Below, one piece after another: positions 53,019-61,370 of a DNA stretch of 64,000 nucleotides. The position numbers were made by a program, and so were the translations under genes. The notes beneath the pieces are model-generated. The model was given only the letters and a program-made list of their open reading frames with translations, was not told the DNA's origin and did not search any database. How positions within the stretch are numbered: position 1 is the first letter of the stretch; every line of letters begins with the position of its first letter. Source of the stretch: Deltaproteobacteria bacterium (GTDB taxonomy: Bacteria; Desulfobacterota; Binatia; UBA1149; JAJCZL01); assembly GCA_029262415.1 (NCBI GenBank), contig JAJCZL010000037.1, positions 17,459-81,458 of the forward strand, in the 5' to 3' direction.

Positions 53019-54247
53019 AGGCCAAACGCCCACCTACCGCCGTGGTTGCCCCCGACAACCCTGCAGCACTGGCGATCTCGCGTGAGCTTGGAGCGGCCGG
53101 CGTTCCGGTGGTTCTCGCGCACCACCATGGCGACGGCCCCGCGCGACATTCAAAGTATACCCGTCTGGTTCGTGTGCCCGACCTATACACCGACACGCAA
53201 GCCTGGGCCGAAGCATTGGCGCAGATCGCCCGCGAACTCCGCACAGAAGAAGGCGTCAAGCCTTTCTTCTTTCCGACCGAGGACGCCGCGCTGCTGGCCG
53301 GCAACGCCCATCATAATCTGCTCGCTGAACATTTTCGTTTTGCCTACGCGACACCGGGCGTCATCGACGCGATCGCCGATAAACGCTCGCTGTATGCCGC
53401 CGCGGAGCGTGCAGACGTCGCTGTCCCCGCGCACCAAGTAATCACCGAGCCGGGCGAGGCGGCAAAGCTCGCTGGCCGTGATGGGTGGATCGTCAAACCG
53501 TCGTGCCGATATATCCTCGACGGCAAAGGCATCAAGACCTTTCTTTCGATTACCGGCGGATCCAAAGCCATCGGCGGTGATCCGGCCGAGGCCGCGCGGC
53601 GGGTTGTCGAAGCGGGCTTCCCAGTGCTGGCGCAGGAAGAAATCCCCGGCCCATTTTCTGATTTGGTCAGCGTCGGTCTTGCCGTCGGCCCAGGCGGCGA
53701 GATCATCGATGCGTTTCATTCACGCAAAGACTGCGAGTACCCCGAGCCTTACGGCGACGGGCTCATCGTCGAGTTAACTGCGGACCCGGGTATCACCAAG
53801 CCCACGCTCGCACTGCTCGGCGAGCTTGGGTATTGGGGAATCTGTGACGTCGAGTTTAAACGCGACGCCCGTGACGGGCGCTTCAAGCTCCTCGACGCCA
53901 ACCCGCGTGCTTGGCTGTGGATGACGCTCGGAACGTTGAGCGGCCACAGTCTGGCAGTCGAAGCGCTCAATGCCGCTATACGCGCGCAAGGCAGCGGCGA
54001 ACAGCCGGCCGTTCCGATCCAAGCCAACGCCGGCTTCCGCCGCTGGGTTTCGGCGCGTGGAACCGCCGGGTTCCTCGCCAAGTGCTACGACCGCAAGCGC
54101 CACGGCGCGACGCTCCCCGCCAGGCTCGCCGTCGGCGTCGCAACAACCGCAGCCGCCAACCTGGCCGGGTTCGGCGACCCGACCTACGCAAGCCTGGAAG
54201 CCTGGGCTGCGCTGTTCCGCGCGGCACGAAAACAAACTGGTTGGTAG
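53015..54247 (+). CDS. ATP-grasp carboxylate-amine ligase
   Basis: Starts at the TTG at 53015 (TTGA overlap with the GNAT-like gene); 410 residues. The pre-ATP-grasp part (TAVVAPDNPAALAISRELGA) is followed by an ATP-grasp domain: DAIADKRSLYAAAERADVAV, WIVKPSCRYILDG, LAQEEIPGPFSDLVSVGLAV and the metal-site segment VEFKRDARDGRFKLLDANPR. ATP-grasp enzymes activate a carboxylate as acyl-phosphate and join it to an amine or thiol. The target is unknown; the coupled GNAT-like protein suggests the two modify the same metabolite or glycan. It is not one of the housekeeping ATP-grasp enzymes by length and motifs. Confidence 0.8.
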   Translation: MKAKRPPTAVVAPDNPAALAISRELGAAGVPVVLAHHHGDGPARHSKYTRLVRVPDLYTDTQAWAEALAQIARELRTEEGVKPFFFPTEDAALLAGNAHHNLLAEHFRFAYATPGVIDAIADKRSLYAAAERADVAVPAHQVITEPGEAAKLAGRDGWIVKPSCRYILDGKGIKTFLSITGGSKAIGGDPAEAARRVVEAGFPVLAQEEIPGPFSDLVSVGLAVGPGGEIIDAFHSRKDCEYPEPYGDGLIVELTADPGITKPTLALLGELGYWGICDVEFKRDARDGRFKLLDANPRAWLWMTLGTLSGHSLAVEALNAAIRAQGSGEQPAVPIQANAGFRRWVSARGTAGFLAKCYDRKRHGATLPARLAVGVATTAAANLAGFGDPTYASLEAWAALFRAARKQTGW

Positions 54248-54259
54248 TTCCGCCCGCGT

Positions 54260-54841
54260 TCAGGGAGCGCGGAGGTCTTCGCCGAGCGCGCTACGCTGCG
54301 CTGCAGACAGATCAGCACAAACCTTCATCTCGGGATGATCAACGCCGAGCTTCGCGCCCGCGCCTTTGCGCAACGCCTCGGCCGCAGCAGCCCCGAGTGC
54401 AAAACGGATATAGTGCACTGCGGAGATGCGCTCCGCGGAGACCTGGCGCATGTCGAACTCCGCCTGCGTACGGCCGGCGCCGTCAACCTCTAGATACACG
54501 TGATCCTCCAGGCCGAGTAGTCTGCGCAGCCACACGTCGCGGGTTTTCTCATCGGAGTACTCGATGAGAAGTGTGGCCCTCAGTTCCTCGTCGCCGGGCA
54601 CCAATTCGTTGTAAGTCTTTAGCTCGTGGGCAATCGCTCGGGGATCGCTAATGGCCTCGACACGCATCATCTCTTGTACTTGGTAACGAACGGTATCGCG
54701 GTTCTCGAACAACACCGTGATGTGGTCACCCACCGCGACGCGTCTGGGTGCCTTGAGCGCGAGGGTGCGCTTGCGGACGGTGTCTCGCTCGAGCACGTAG
54801 TCTTCGTTCGACTTGATCTCGGAAGCCATGACAGGTCTCAC
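54260..54841 (-). CDS. DUF3501 family protein
   Basis: A 193-residue protein of the DUF3501 family: APRRVAVGDHITVLFENRDT, RYQVQEMMRVEAI and ELVPGDEELRATLLIEYSDE. I chose the GTG at 54841 because AGGAG lies six bases upstream, overlapping the stop of the Fe-S oxidoreductase (GTGA). DUF3501 genes regularly accompany rubrerythrin and GlpC-like Fe-S proteins in oxidative-stress operons. The biochemical role is not known. Last gene of the PerR-led operon. Confidence 0.85.
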   Translation of the reverse strand: MRPVMASEIKSNEDYVLERDTVRKRTLALKAPRRVAVGDHITVLFENRDTVRYQVQEMMRVEAISDPRAIAHELKTYNELVPGDEELRATLLIEYSDEKTRDVWLRRLLGLEDHVYLEVDGAGRTQAEFDMRQVSAERISAVHYIRFALGAAAAEALRKGAGAKLGVDHPEMKVCADLSAAQRSALGEDLRAP

Positions 54842-56220
54842 TTCGCATCTCCTATCACCGTACCGGGCCCGGTCGCGGCCTCGGGGTCGGGGTCGGGCGT
54901 AACGGCGACCTCGAAACCTTCGTCACGATACGCACGCGCAAGTATCTGTATGGGGTGCAAAGGCTTGGTGCCGGTAGCCTGTTCGATTTGGATCGCAGCG
55001 AGCGGACAATCGGTCGCGGTTAGACAGCCCTCCCCCTGCATCTCATTGAACACCCGTTTACCGATCTCCATCGAGGTTGCAAAGTTCTCCTTTTTCATCG
55101 CCCAAGTCCCGTCGTGGCCGCAGCAGCCCTCGACCAAACGAATCTCGGCACCCGGAATGGTCTTCATCATGTCGCGCGAACGGAATCCGATGTTCTGCGC
55201 GCGCAGGTGACACGGAACGTGGTAAGCGACGTGCTCGGGTGTCGACTTGAAACCACAATCGAAGGTTCCCGCTTTCTTCAGCGTGAACAGATACTCGTTG
55301 GTATCCATCGTCGCTGCAGCCAGTTTGCGCGCGTCTTCTTGTAGATCGCGGTCAACCAGATTGGCGTACTCCTTCTTGAGCATGTACGAGCAGGTCGGGT
55401 TGATCGCGAGCACCGTGTGCCCCGCCTCAACGTGTACGCGCAGCGACTCCACGTTAGCGCGTGCCTGTTTACGCGCGAATTCGACGTCGCCACCGTCAAG
55501 CGCGGGCATGCCGCAACAGGTCTGTTTTGGGCTGTGCACGCGCACGCCGTTTCGCTCGAGAACTTCGACCGTATCACGGCCTATCTCTGGGTTGTTGAAG
55601 TTCACGAAGCAGGTATGGAACAGCACCACCTCACGGCCGCCATCGGTGACGGTGTTGGTCCGCGGACGCTTCGACAGCCACTGCTCGAAGGTTTCTTCGG
55701 CGAATTCCGGAAGCGCCTTGTCGCGGTGAATGCCGAGCATGGTTTCCATCATCACACGGTGGAACTTTGCCTTGTTAGCCGTGTTTGCCAGCTGCGCAAC
55801 CTTAGTGGCGATCTTGCCGAGCGCTACCGGGTTGCCGAGGATCTTCTCGCGCATACCGACACCTTGGCGCTTAGCACGCTGGGCGGTGTAACGTTGCAGC
55901 AGACGCGGGAAGTCGAGATCGAATTCGTGCGCGTCATCGGCCGTGTACGGACACTTTACGTAGCAGAGCTTGCACTGGTAACAGTCATCAACGACCTTCT
56001 CGACTTCACGTGCACTCAACTTGCGCACGTCGCCGTCGTTGCGGTCTACGGCGTCAAACAGCGACGGAAAACTCGGACACAGGTTAAAGCACAGACGGCA
56101 GCCGTGGCAGACGTCGAAGACCCGTTCGATCTCACCGTCGAGCGCCGCGCCATCCCAGTACTTGCGATCCCCCGGGTCATAGCTCAAACCGCTGGTCGGA
56201 CTCGCCCGGATGTTGCTCAT
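54838..56220 (-). CDS. GlpC/heterodisulfide-reductase-like Fe-S oxidoreductase
   Basis: A 460-residue protein starting at the ATG at 56220. The N-terminal ferredoxin-type region has two cysteine clusters (VCHGCRLCFNLCPSFPSLFD; CYQCKLCYVKCPYTADDAHE) for [4Fe-4S] centres. Two CCG-type (DUF224) domains follow, with SPKQTCCGMPALDGGD and EGCCGHDGTWAMKKE. The family includes GlpC, GlcF and HdrD-like proteins, which pass electrons to or from quinones or thiols. In this context, next to rubrerythrin, it probably helps provide electrons for peroxide reduction. Confidence 0.88.
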   Translation of the reverse strand: MSNIRASPTSGLSYDPGDRKYWDGAALDGEIERVFDVCHGCRLCFNLCPSFPSLFDAVDRNDGDVRKLSAREVEKVVDDCYQCKLCYVKCPYTADDAHEFDLDFPRLLQRYTAQRAKRQGVGMREKILGNPVALGKIATKVAQLANTANKAKFHRVMMETMLGIHRDKALPEFAEETFEQWLSKRPRTNTVTDGGREVVLFHTCFVNFNNPEIGRDTVEVLERNGVRVHSPKQTCCGMPALDGGDVEFARKQARANVESLRVHVEAGHTVLAINPTCSYMLKKEYANLVDRDLQEDARKLAAATMDTNEYLFTLKKAGTFDCGFKSTPEHVAYHVPCHLRAQNIGFRSRDMMKTIPGAEIRLVEGCCGHDGTWAMKKENFATSMEIGKRVFNEMQGEGCLTATDCPLAAIQIEQATGTKPLHPIQILARAYRDEGFEVAVTPDPDPEAATGPGTVIGDAK

Positions 56221-56247
56221 CAAAACCCCGCTATCGAAGAGCTGAGC

Positions 56248-56664
56248 TTAGATCTCGCTGAGCCCTTGGGTGAATCGGCCGGCATGCGACTTCTCGGCCT
56301 TCGCAAGGGTCTCGAACCAGTCGGCGATCTCATCGAAGCCTTCTTCACGCGCGGTCTTGGCCATGCCGGGGTACATGTCGGTGTACTCGTGGGTCTCACC
56401 CGCAATCGCAGCCTTCAGGTTGGCTTCGGTATCACCGATCGGGAGATCGGTGGCAGGATCGCCGACCTTCTTAAGATAGTCGAGGTGGCCGTGGGCATGA
56501 CCGGTCTCGCCCTCCGCGGTGTCGCGGAACAAACCGGCAACATCGGGGAAGCCCTCAACGTCAGCCTGCTTCGCAAAGTAAAGGTAACGGCGGTTGGCTT
56601 GCGATTCGCCGGCGAAAGCAGCTTTCAAATTATTGTGGGTCTCGCTTCCTTTTAGTTCAGGCAT
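56248..56664 (-). CDS. Rubrerythrin-type diiron protein without rubredoxin domain
   Basis: A 138-residue ferritin-like four-helix bundle with diiron ligands in [54 protein letters not shown] and [11 protein letters not shown] (repeated ExxH). The C-terminal rubredoxin domain of classical rubrerythrins is absent, so an external electron donor is needed, possibly the Fe-S protein encoded downstream. It is expected to reduce hydrogen peroxide. An AGGAG lies eight bases before the ATG. The start overlaps the PerR-like gene by eight bases. Confidence 0.9.
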   Translation of the reverse strand: MPELKGSETHNNLKAAFAGESQANRRYLYFAKQADVEGFPDVAGLFRDTAEGETGHAHGHLDYLKKVGDPATDLPIGDTEANLKAAIAGETHEYTDMYPGMAKTAREEGFDEIADWFETLAKAEKSHAGRFTQGLSEI

Positions 56665-57136
56665 CGTTTGTCTCCTTGGTTTTGCAGCGCGGGCAGAGCC
56701 CGTAGCCGGTAACTTTGATTTCTTGTACTTCGAACCCGCCCGACTCTAAACGATCGACACCGAGAGCGTCGTAGGCCGCGCTATAAACGTCGGTCACACT
56801 TGCGCATGACTTGCAGATCAGGTGGTGGTGCTTGTGTGGGTTGGCATCGAAACGAGCGTGGCTGGATGCAGTCGCGACGCCGTCGACAAGGCCTTTTTCC
56901 ACAAACAGACTGAGATTACGGTAGACGGTCGCAAGCGATATTCGCGGAAGACGCTCTTTGACGCGTCCGTGCAGCACTTCGGCTGAGGGATGGTCTTTGC
57001 TGGATGTAAGCGCCGCGAATATGACGCGCCTCTGCGGGGTGTCGGCGAGCCCTACATCCCTGCAGCGCCGTGCGAATTCTGCAGCCGCGGGTACGGATGC
57101 TTGGTCGCCTAATATGGAGTCTACGTTCTCACTCAT
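56657..57136 (-). CDS. Fur-family regulator, PerR-like
   Basis: A 159-residue Fur-superfamily repressor starting at the ATG at 57136. The winged helix is LADTPQRRVIFAALTSSKDH and PRISLATVYRNLSLFVEKGL. The regulatory metal-site region holds FDANPHKHHHLICKSC, and two CxxC motifs (CKSC, CPRC) form the structural zinc site. The Fur, Zur and PerR branches are similar, but the gene leads a rubrerythrin operon, which fits a peroxide sensor (PerR). It probably represses its own promoter at 57172-57199. Confidence 0.88.
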   Translation of the reverse strand: MSENVDSILGDQASVPAAAEFARRCRDVGLADTPQRRVIFAALTSSKDHPSAEVLHGRVKERLPRISLATVYRNLSLFVEKGLVDGVATASSHARFDANPHKHHHLICKSCASVTDVYSAAYDALGVDRLESGGFEVQEIKVTGYGLCPRCKTKETNDA

Positions 57137-57167
57137 GGCTGGGACTCCCGGCCCTGCGGCCACGGTT

Positions 57168-57199
57168 ACGAATGATAATCTTTCCTAATCCGGTGTCAA
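57168..57199 (-). promoter_or_regulatory. Promoter of the PerR operon with an overlapping Fur/PerR-like box
   Basis: On the minus strand, TTGACA (57194-57199) is a perfect -35 and TATCAT (57172-57177) a 5/6 -10, separated by 16 bases. The region between and over the -10 reads AGGAAAGATTATCATTCG, with an A/T-rich arrangement similar to a Fur/PerR box (GATTATCATT). Binding there would block RNA polymerase, consistent with autoregulation. Confidence 0.55.
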
Positions 57200-57203
57200 C
57201 AGC

Positions 57204-57800
57204 TTACAATTCGCGTCTTCCCTCAATCGCGCGCCCGAGTGTAACCTGGTCGGCGTATTCCAGGTTGCCGCCTACGGGGATGCCGTGCGCAATTCGGCTT
57301 ACGCGTACTGCGAGCGGCTTGATCAGGCGGGCAAGATAGACCGCGGTCGCCTCCCCCTCGACTGACGGGTTGGTCGCAACGATGACTTCTTTGACCTGAT
57401 CGGACTGCAAGCGCCCAAGCAGTTCTTTGACGCGTAACTGTTCGGGGCCGCGTCCATCAAGCGGCGAGATCGAACCCTCGAGCACGTGATACAGGCCACG
57501 GAAGCCGTGACTGCGCTCGACCGCAAGCAGATCGGAGGCCTCCTCGACGACACAAATAATCGAGCGGTCGCGGCGCGGGTCTTCGCAGATCTTACACGGA
57601 TCGGTTTCAGTAAGCGCGAAACACACACTGCAGTGCTTGGTCTCACTCTTCAGACGGGCGAGCGCCTCTGAGAGGTGGATCGGATAACCGTCTTCACTGC
57701 GAAGGATGAAGAACGCCAAGCGTGCGGCGGTCTTCTCACCGATACCCGGAAGCTTGCTAAGTAACTCGACGACGCGGGCCAATGCAGGAGGATATGCCAA
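57204..57800 (-). CDS. recR: Recombination protein RecR
   Basis: A 198-residue RecR. It has the helix-hairpin-helix region LLSKLPGIGEKTAARLAFFI, the zinc finger CSVCFALTETDPCKIC and the Toprim domain (ICVVEEASDLLAVERSHGFR, VIVATNPSVEGEATAVYLAR). It acts with RecO and RecF to load RecA on gapped DNA. The start is a TTG at 57800. It lies 13 bases downstream of ybaB in the conserved dnaX-ybaB-recR order. Confidence 0.95.
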   Translation of the reverse strand: MAYPPALARVVELLSKLPGIGEKTAARLAFFILRSEDGYPIHLSEALARLKSETKHCSVCFALTETDPCKICEDPRRDRSIICVVEEASDLLAVERSHGFRGLYHVLEGSISPLDGRGPEQLRVKELLGRLQSDQVKEVIVATNPSVEGEATAVYLARLIKPLAVRVSRIAHGIPVGGNLEYADQVTLGRAIEGRREL

Positions 57801-57813
57801 CGCGGTGGGTCCG

Positions 57814-58131
57814 CTACCCGAGACCCGGGATGTTCATCCCGCCGGCAACGTCTTTCATCTCTTCATTCATGAGTTCCTGCGCTTTGACAATCGCGCTGTT
57901 CACCGCCGTGCGCACGAGTTCCTGAAGGAGTCGCTTGTCGTTGCGGTCGAGCAGTGACTGCTCAATCTCGATCTTGCTGACAACCAGCTTGCCGCTGATC
58001 TCGACGCTGACCATACCGCCGCCGACGTCAACTTGAACCTTCTTCTTGGCGACTTTCTTCTGGATCTTGCTCATCTGCTTCTGCAGACTGCGCGCCTGCT
58101 TGATCATCTCGAACATCGATGGTTCCGACAT
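57814..58131 (-). CDS. ybaB: YbaB/EbfC family nucleoid-associated protein
   Basis: A 105-residue YbaB/EbfC protein: MFEMIKQARSLQKQMSKIQK at the N-terminus, the central VDVGGGMVSVEISGKLVVSK and a C-terminal helix with a Gly-rich end (DVAGGMNIPGLG). These small dimers bind DNA and are nearly always encoded between dnaX and recR, as here. Confidence 0.95.
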   Translation of the reverse strand: MSEPSMFEMIKQARSLQKQMSKIQKKVAKKKVQVDVGGGMVSVEISGKLVVSKIEIEQSLLDRNDKRLLQELVRTAVNSAIVKAQELMNEEMKDVAGGMNIPGLG

Positions 58132-58154
58132 CGTAGCGACTCCTTCGGGACTTC

Positions 58155-59966
58155 TCAGTCTTCCAGTCTAGTGATTTTCTCAATGCGGCCGCCCAACCGG
58201 TCGATCGCCTCGCGGACGAGCGGATCGTTGGCGGCATCTTCTCTTATCTTCGCGTCGCGTTCGGCGTCGATGGCAGACAGCGTCATGCCGGGGCCTTCCT
58301 CGAGCGGCTTGTCGTGCAACACTTCGAGCTTGGCATCCGCACCGAAGAACTCGGTAACCGCAGCTTGCAGGCGTGCCGCCGTCTCCGGTTGCGCGATCTT
58401 GTCGCGAAACGTCGACAGCGTCGGGTGGATTCGAAGACCGTGGTCGCCGATGCTCAACACCTCGCAGTTACTCAGCGCGACATACAGCTCGATACCTGCG
58501 CTGCGCTGCGCCGCAGTAAGAAACGCCTCCCAGCGATCGGCGTCGGAGCCGGCCAAACGATCGTTCGCACTGGGCACATCGGTTGAGCTCTCCCCGCCTC
58601 CTGAGCGTAGGGGACCACTACCCCCACTGCTTGCACCGACGCGTGCGTCTTCGTCACCCGGCATCGGCGCCTCTTCTACACCCGACGTTGCGGCCTCCCG
58701 GCTGCGCCCCGCGGCGCCGGCATGGCTCTGCGAGCCTCGCCCAGAAGAGGGCGCCGCCACGCGCGGCCCTGCATTGCCGCGATCGACTCCGCCGGCGGAG
58801 CCGCCGCCACCGCCGGACCCAGCTGTGGCGGCGGCCTGTTCGAGCCGCGCGAGCACCTCGCCCACCGATGCAACCGAGTCGAGACACGCGGCCTTAAGCA
58901 GACCCATCTCGAGTACAAGCTCGGGTTGTCCACCGCGGCGCAGGTCCGAAAGTGTTGCAAGCAGCGAGTTAAAGATGCGATGCAAATCCAGCGCAGAGCG
59001 AGACTTTCCGAGCTTGACAGCAGTTTCGCGGAAAACCCCGCCGACAGTCTCCGACAGCCGCTTCTCGCCCGCAGCACCGACCACGGAAGTGTGACGCAAC
59101 AACTCGAGGACTTCGCCGAGGAAGCGCTCCGAATCGAACGCAAACCCACGTAGCGCTGCTACTGTCTCGACTACGCGGTCGGGCCGCGACTCAAGGATCG
59201 CTGTAACCATTTGCGCGACCAAGGCGTGATCGGGCATGCCAAGGAGTTCGGCAACCTCGGCAGCTTTCACCGATTTGCCGCCAACCGCGGCGACTTGCTC
59301 GAGCAATGACTGGGCGTCGCGCATGCTGCCGTCCGCCTCACGCGCAATGAAGGCCAGTGCCTCCTTGGGCATTATAATGTCGTCGCTCTTACAGATGTGG
59401 TCGAGGTGTTCGGCGATAGTATCCGTCGCGATGCGACGGAAATCGTAACGCTGGCAGCGCGAAAGGATCGTGGCCGGAACTTTCTGCCATTCGGTCGTCG
59501 CCATCACGAACTTCACGTGCGCAGGCGGTTCCTCGAGTATCTTCAACAAGGCGTTAAATGCCGGACCCGTAAGTTGGTGAACCTCATCGATAATGTAGAT
59601 CTTGTAATCAGAGGCAGCCGGGCGGTAGGCGGCGGAATCGATGATGTCACGTACTTCGTCGATACCGCGGTTGGACGCGCCGTCGATTTCGATGACATCG
59701 ACCGAGGCCCCCGAGAGGATCTGCTCGCAAGTCGCGCAGCTGTTGCAGGGCTCCGCGCCCTTTTTTCGATTTCTACAGTTCAGCGCCCGTGCTAGAACCC
59801 GCGCCGCCGTGGTTTTGCCAACCCCGCGGATGCCGGTAAAGAGGAACGCATGTGCCACGCGATCGGAATCGATCGCCGTAGCCAACAGCTTGGTAACGTG
59901 GGGTTGTCCGACAATGCTCGCCCAGGTATCCGGGCGCCAACGTCGGGCTAAAACTTCATAGGACAT
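58155..59966 (-). CDS. dnaX: DNA polymerase III subunit gamma/tau
   Basis: A 603-residue DnaX starting at MSYEVLARRWRPDTW (ATG at 59966). The Walker A is FTGIRGVGKTTAAR, the zinc-binding Cys cluster CRNRKKGAEPCNSCATCEQI follows, and the DExx motif is YIIDEVHQLTGPAFNALLK. A low-complexity Gly/Ser/Ala/Arg linker (about 380-470) precedes a C-terminal tau-like domain. It loads the sliding clamp and organises the polymerase holoenzyme. A short A-run (six A) near the zinc cluster lies too early to be the gamma frameshift site. Confidence 0.95.
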   Translation of the reverse strand: MSYEVLARRWRPDTWASIVGQPHVTKLLATAIDSDRVAHAFLFTGIRGVGKTTAARVLARALNCRNRKKGAEPCNSCATCEQILSGASVDVIEIDGASNRGIDEVRDIIDSAAYRPAASDYKIYIIDEVHQLTGPAFNALLKILEEPPAHVKFVMATTEWQKVPATILSRCQRYDFRRIATDTIAEHLDHICKSDDIIMPKEALAFIAREADGSMRDAQSLLEQVAAVGGKSVKAAEVAELLGMPDHALVAQMVTAILESRPDRVVETVAALRGFAFDSERFLGEVLELLRHTSVVGAAGEKRLSETVGGVFRETAVKLGKSRSALDLHRIFNSLLATLSDLRRGGQPELVLEMGLLKAACLDSVASVGEVLARLEQAAATAGSGGGGGSAGGVDRGNAGPRVAAPSSGRGSQSHAGAAGRSREAATSGVEEAPMPGDEDARVGASSGGSGPLRSGGGESSTDVPSANDRLAGSDADRWEAFLTAAQRSAGIELYVALSNCEVLSIGDHGLRIHPTLSTFRDKIAQPETAARLQAAVTEFFGADAKLEVLHDKPLEEGPGMTLSAIDAERDAKIREDAANDPLVREAIDRLGGRIEKITRLED

Positions 59967-60087
59967 TATCGGCGGCGCCTGCGAACTCCCGGAGTTATCA
60001 CCGGAGTCGAAAACCCGCAAGGAGGTGGGCCTAAGACCGCAGTCAGCCTAGCTTTTCAGGTATCGGCGTGCGGCGCTCAAGGGTGAC

Positions 60088-60921
60088 TCATTGGCGCACA
60101 CCGCTCCAGATATCGGTGCCGTCACACGAACAGCCCGCGGCGTCACAGAACTCCCAAGAAACGTCACCGCCAAAACTGTCGCCGTCGGTGCCAATCGTGA
60201 TGATGCCGGCATTAAAGGTCAGCCCGCCGTCTTCGCTGATCTCATAGGAAACCTTGGCGGTACAGGCATCGAGTCTCCGGAAACGCTCGTTCATCACCGG
60301 AAGGCTCGGTCGCACAATGATGATCTCGTCATCGATCGTCTGCTCCAGTGTGACGATAGCGTTGATCGGATTGTCGAGACCGTGACCGCAATTCTCTTGC
60401 GTAGGTGTCAACGAGAATAACCAATCCCCGCTCAGGCTCTTGGCCACGCACGGCAGAGTGGTGGTGGTTGGTGGCGCACACGACGCACAAGAGAGCGAAA
60501 CGTCTTGCCCTACCCCGGCCTGCAGGATCAACAGACCGTCGGTCGCATTGGTGTTTCCCGAAAAGTTCACGTCGCAAGCACAGGCTTCGCAGTCGGCCGA
60601 GCCTACGGCGGTACGCAGCGCGATATTCGCATCGGTCGCGCTTACCAAACCGTCGGAATTCGCATCACCGCAGACATCGATGCGAGCGCCACCGGCATGC
60701 GCGAGGTTAGGCAGCGCCGCCGTTGGGACGCCGAGGAGCATCATCGCTAGCAGCAACAACCCAAGGATGATCGCCGCGAGCGCGCAGTTGCGCCGGAAAG
60801 TCGAGCTGTACCCTAAACGTGCCACCGATACCCGTATTGCCACGCCCGGCGCCGACAGTCGAGCGAGTATCGGCGTGCTGTGCGGCCCCCCGACGCGGTT
60901 CAGCATCCCCCGGCCGCGCAA
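60088..60921 (-). CDS. Secreted protein with dockerin-like repeats and a Thr/Pro linker
   Basis: A 277-residue protein; the start is uncertain (TTG at 60921 or ATG at 60906). A long hydrophobic signal (LAAIILGLLLLAMMLLGVPT) is followed by two Cys-bracketed dockerin-like repeats near residues 85-145 (CGDANSDGLVSATDANIALR; CDVNFSGNTNATDGLLILQA), a PPTTTTLP linker and a C-terminal Cys-containing beta-type domain of about 120 residues with no named family. Here the repeats are N-terminal, unlike in the other three dockerin-like proteins of the window. Confidence 0.7.
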   Translation of the reverse strand: MRGRGMLNRVGGPHSTPILARLSAPGVAIRVSVARLGYSSTFRRNCALAAIILGLLLLAMMLLGVPTAALPNLAHAGGARIDVCGDANSDGLVSATDANIALRTAVGSADCEACACDVNFSGNTNATDGLLILQAGVGQDVSLSCASCAPPTTTTLPCVAKSLSGDWLFSLTPTQENCGHGLDNPINAIVTLEQTIDDEIIIVRPSLPVMNERFRRLDACTAKVSYEISEDGGLTFNAGIITIGTDGDSFGGDVSWEFCDAAGCSCDGTDIWSGVRQ

Positions 60922-61012
60922 CCGCGCCCGGCGCCGGACGCTCGACCCGGCATCACGCGTTGAAAGCGGCCGCGACTACGGTTAGCTTCAGCCCCTGACA
61001 AGGCTTCGTTGT

Positions 61013-61102
61013 GGAGAGGTGTCCGAGTCCGGTTTAAGGAGCACGCCTGGAACGCGTGTGTGCGGCAACGTACCGTGGGTTCAAATCCCACCCTCTCCGC
61101 CA
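61013..61102 (+). tRNA. tRNA-Ser(GGA)
   Basis: A 90-base tRNA with a long variable arm. The acceptor stem GGAGAGG (61013-61019) pairs with CCTCTCC (61092-61098), followed by G and an encoded CCA. The anticodon arm CACGC-CTGGAAC-GCGTG gives anticodon GGA (serine, UCC/UCU). The T-arm is GTGGG-TTCAAAT-CCCAC. The large extra arm is typical of type II tRNA-Ser. The gene lies beside a serine recombinase remnant, as is common at integration sites. Confidence 0.95.
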
Positions 61103-61370
61103 CTAAGTCAGCTGCTAACCGTCCGGCCGCTTCACGTGGCCCTGATCGCCCCGTTTCCCCCGGGTTTGCGGCACTTCCACGGACTGCGGTTTTCTCTGAG
61201 AGAGCGGTTCACCCAGGTCATGGCGCAATTGTACCGTTTTTCTCTGGCCCGTTTTTCGCCGGTTCGCTTCGCGCATTCCGCCATCTACAGAGAGACCCGA
61301 TGGGCCCTGAACGGGCCTCCGGTGACGCGAACCTCTAGCGAAACTGCGGGTGGGAGAAGCCGAGCCAGGC
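61103..61370. other. Intergenic region between tRNA-Ser and the recombinase remnant
   Basis: About 270 bases without a credible gene. I looked for a direct repeat of the tRNA 3' end that would mark an attachment site and found none in the window, and for an SRP-like RNA without success. Confidence 0.4.

Noticed and set aside
59700..59790. Run of six A (minus strand) inside dnaX, as a possible tau/gamma programmed frameshift
   Set aside because: It lies in the N-terminal zinc-cluster region near residue 70, far before the usual frameshift position around residue 430, and the following frame is not conserved in length with known gamma products.
59967..60087. Possible SRP (4.5S) RNA upstream of dnaX
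   Set aside because: Many genomes encode it there, but the conserved core GGTCAGG...GGAAGG...AGCAG was not found on either strand.
61080..61370. Attachment-site duplication of the tRNA-Ser 3' end
   Set aside because: No second copy of the T-arm/acceptor 3' sequence was seen within the window.
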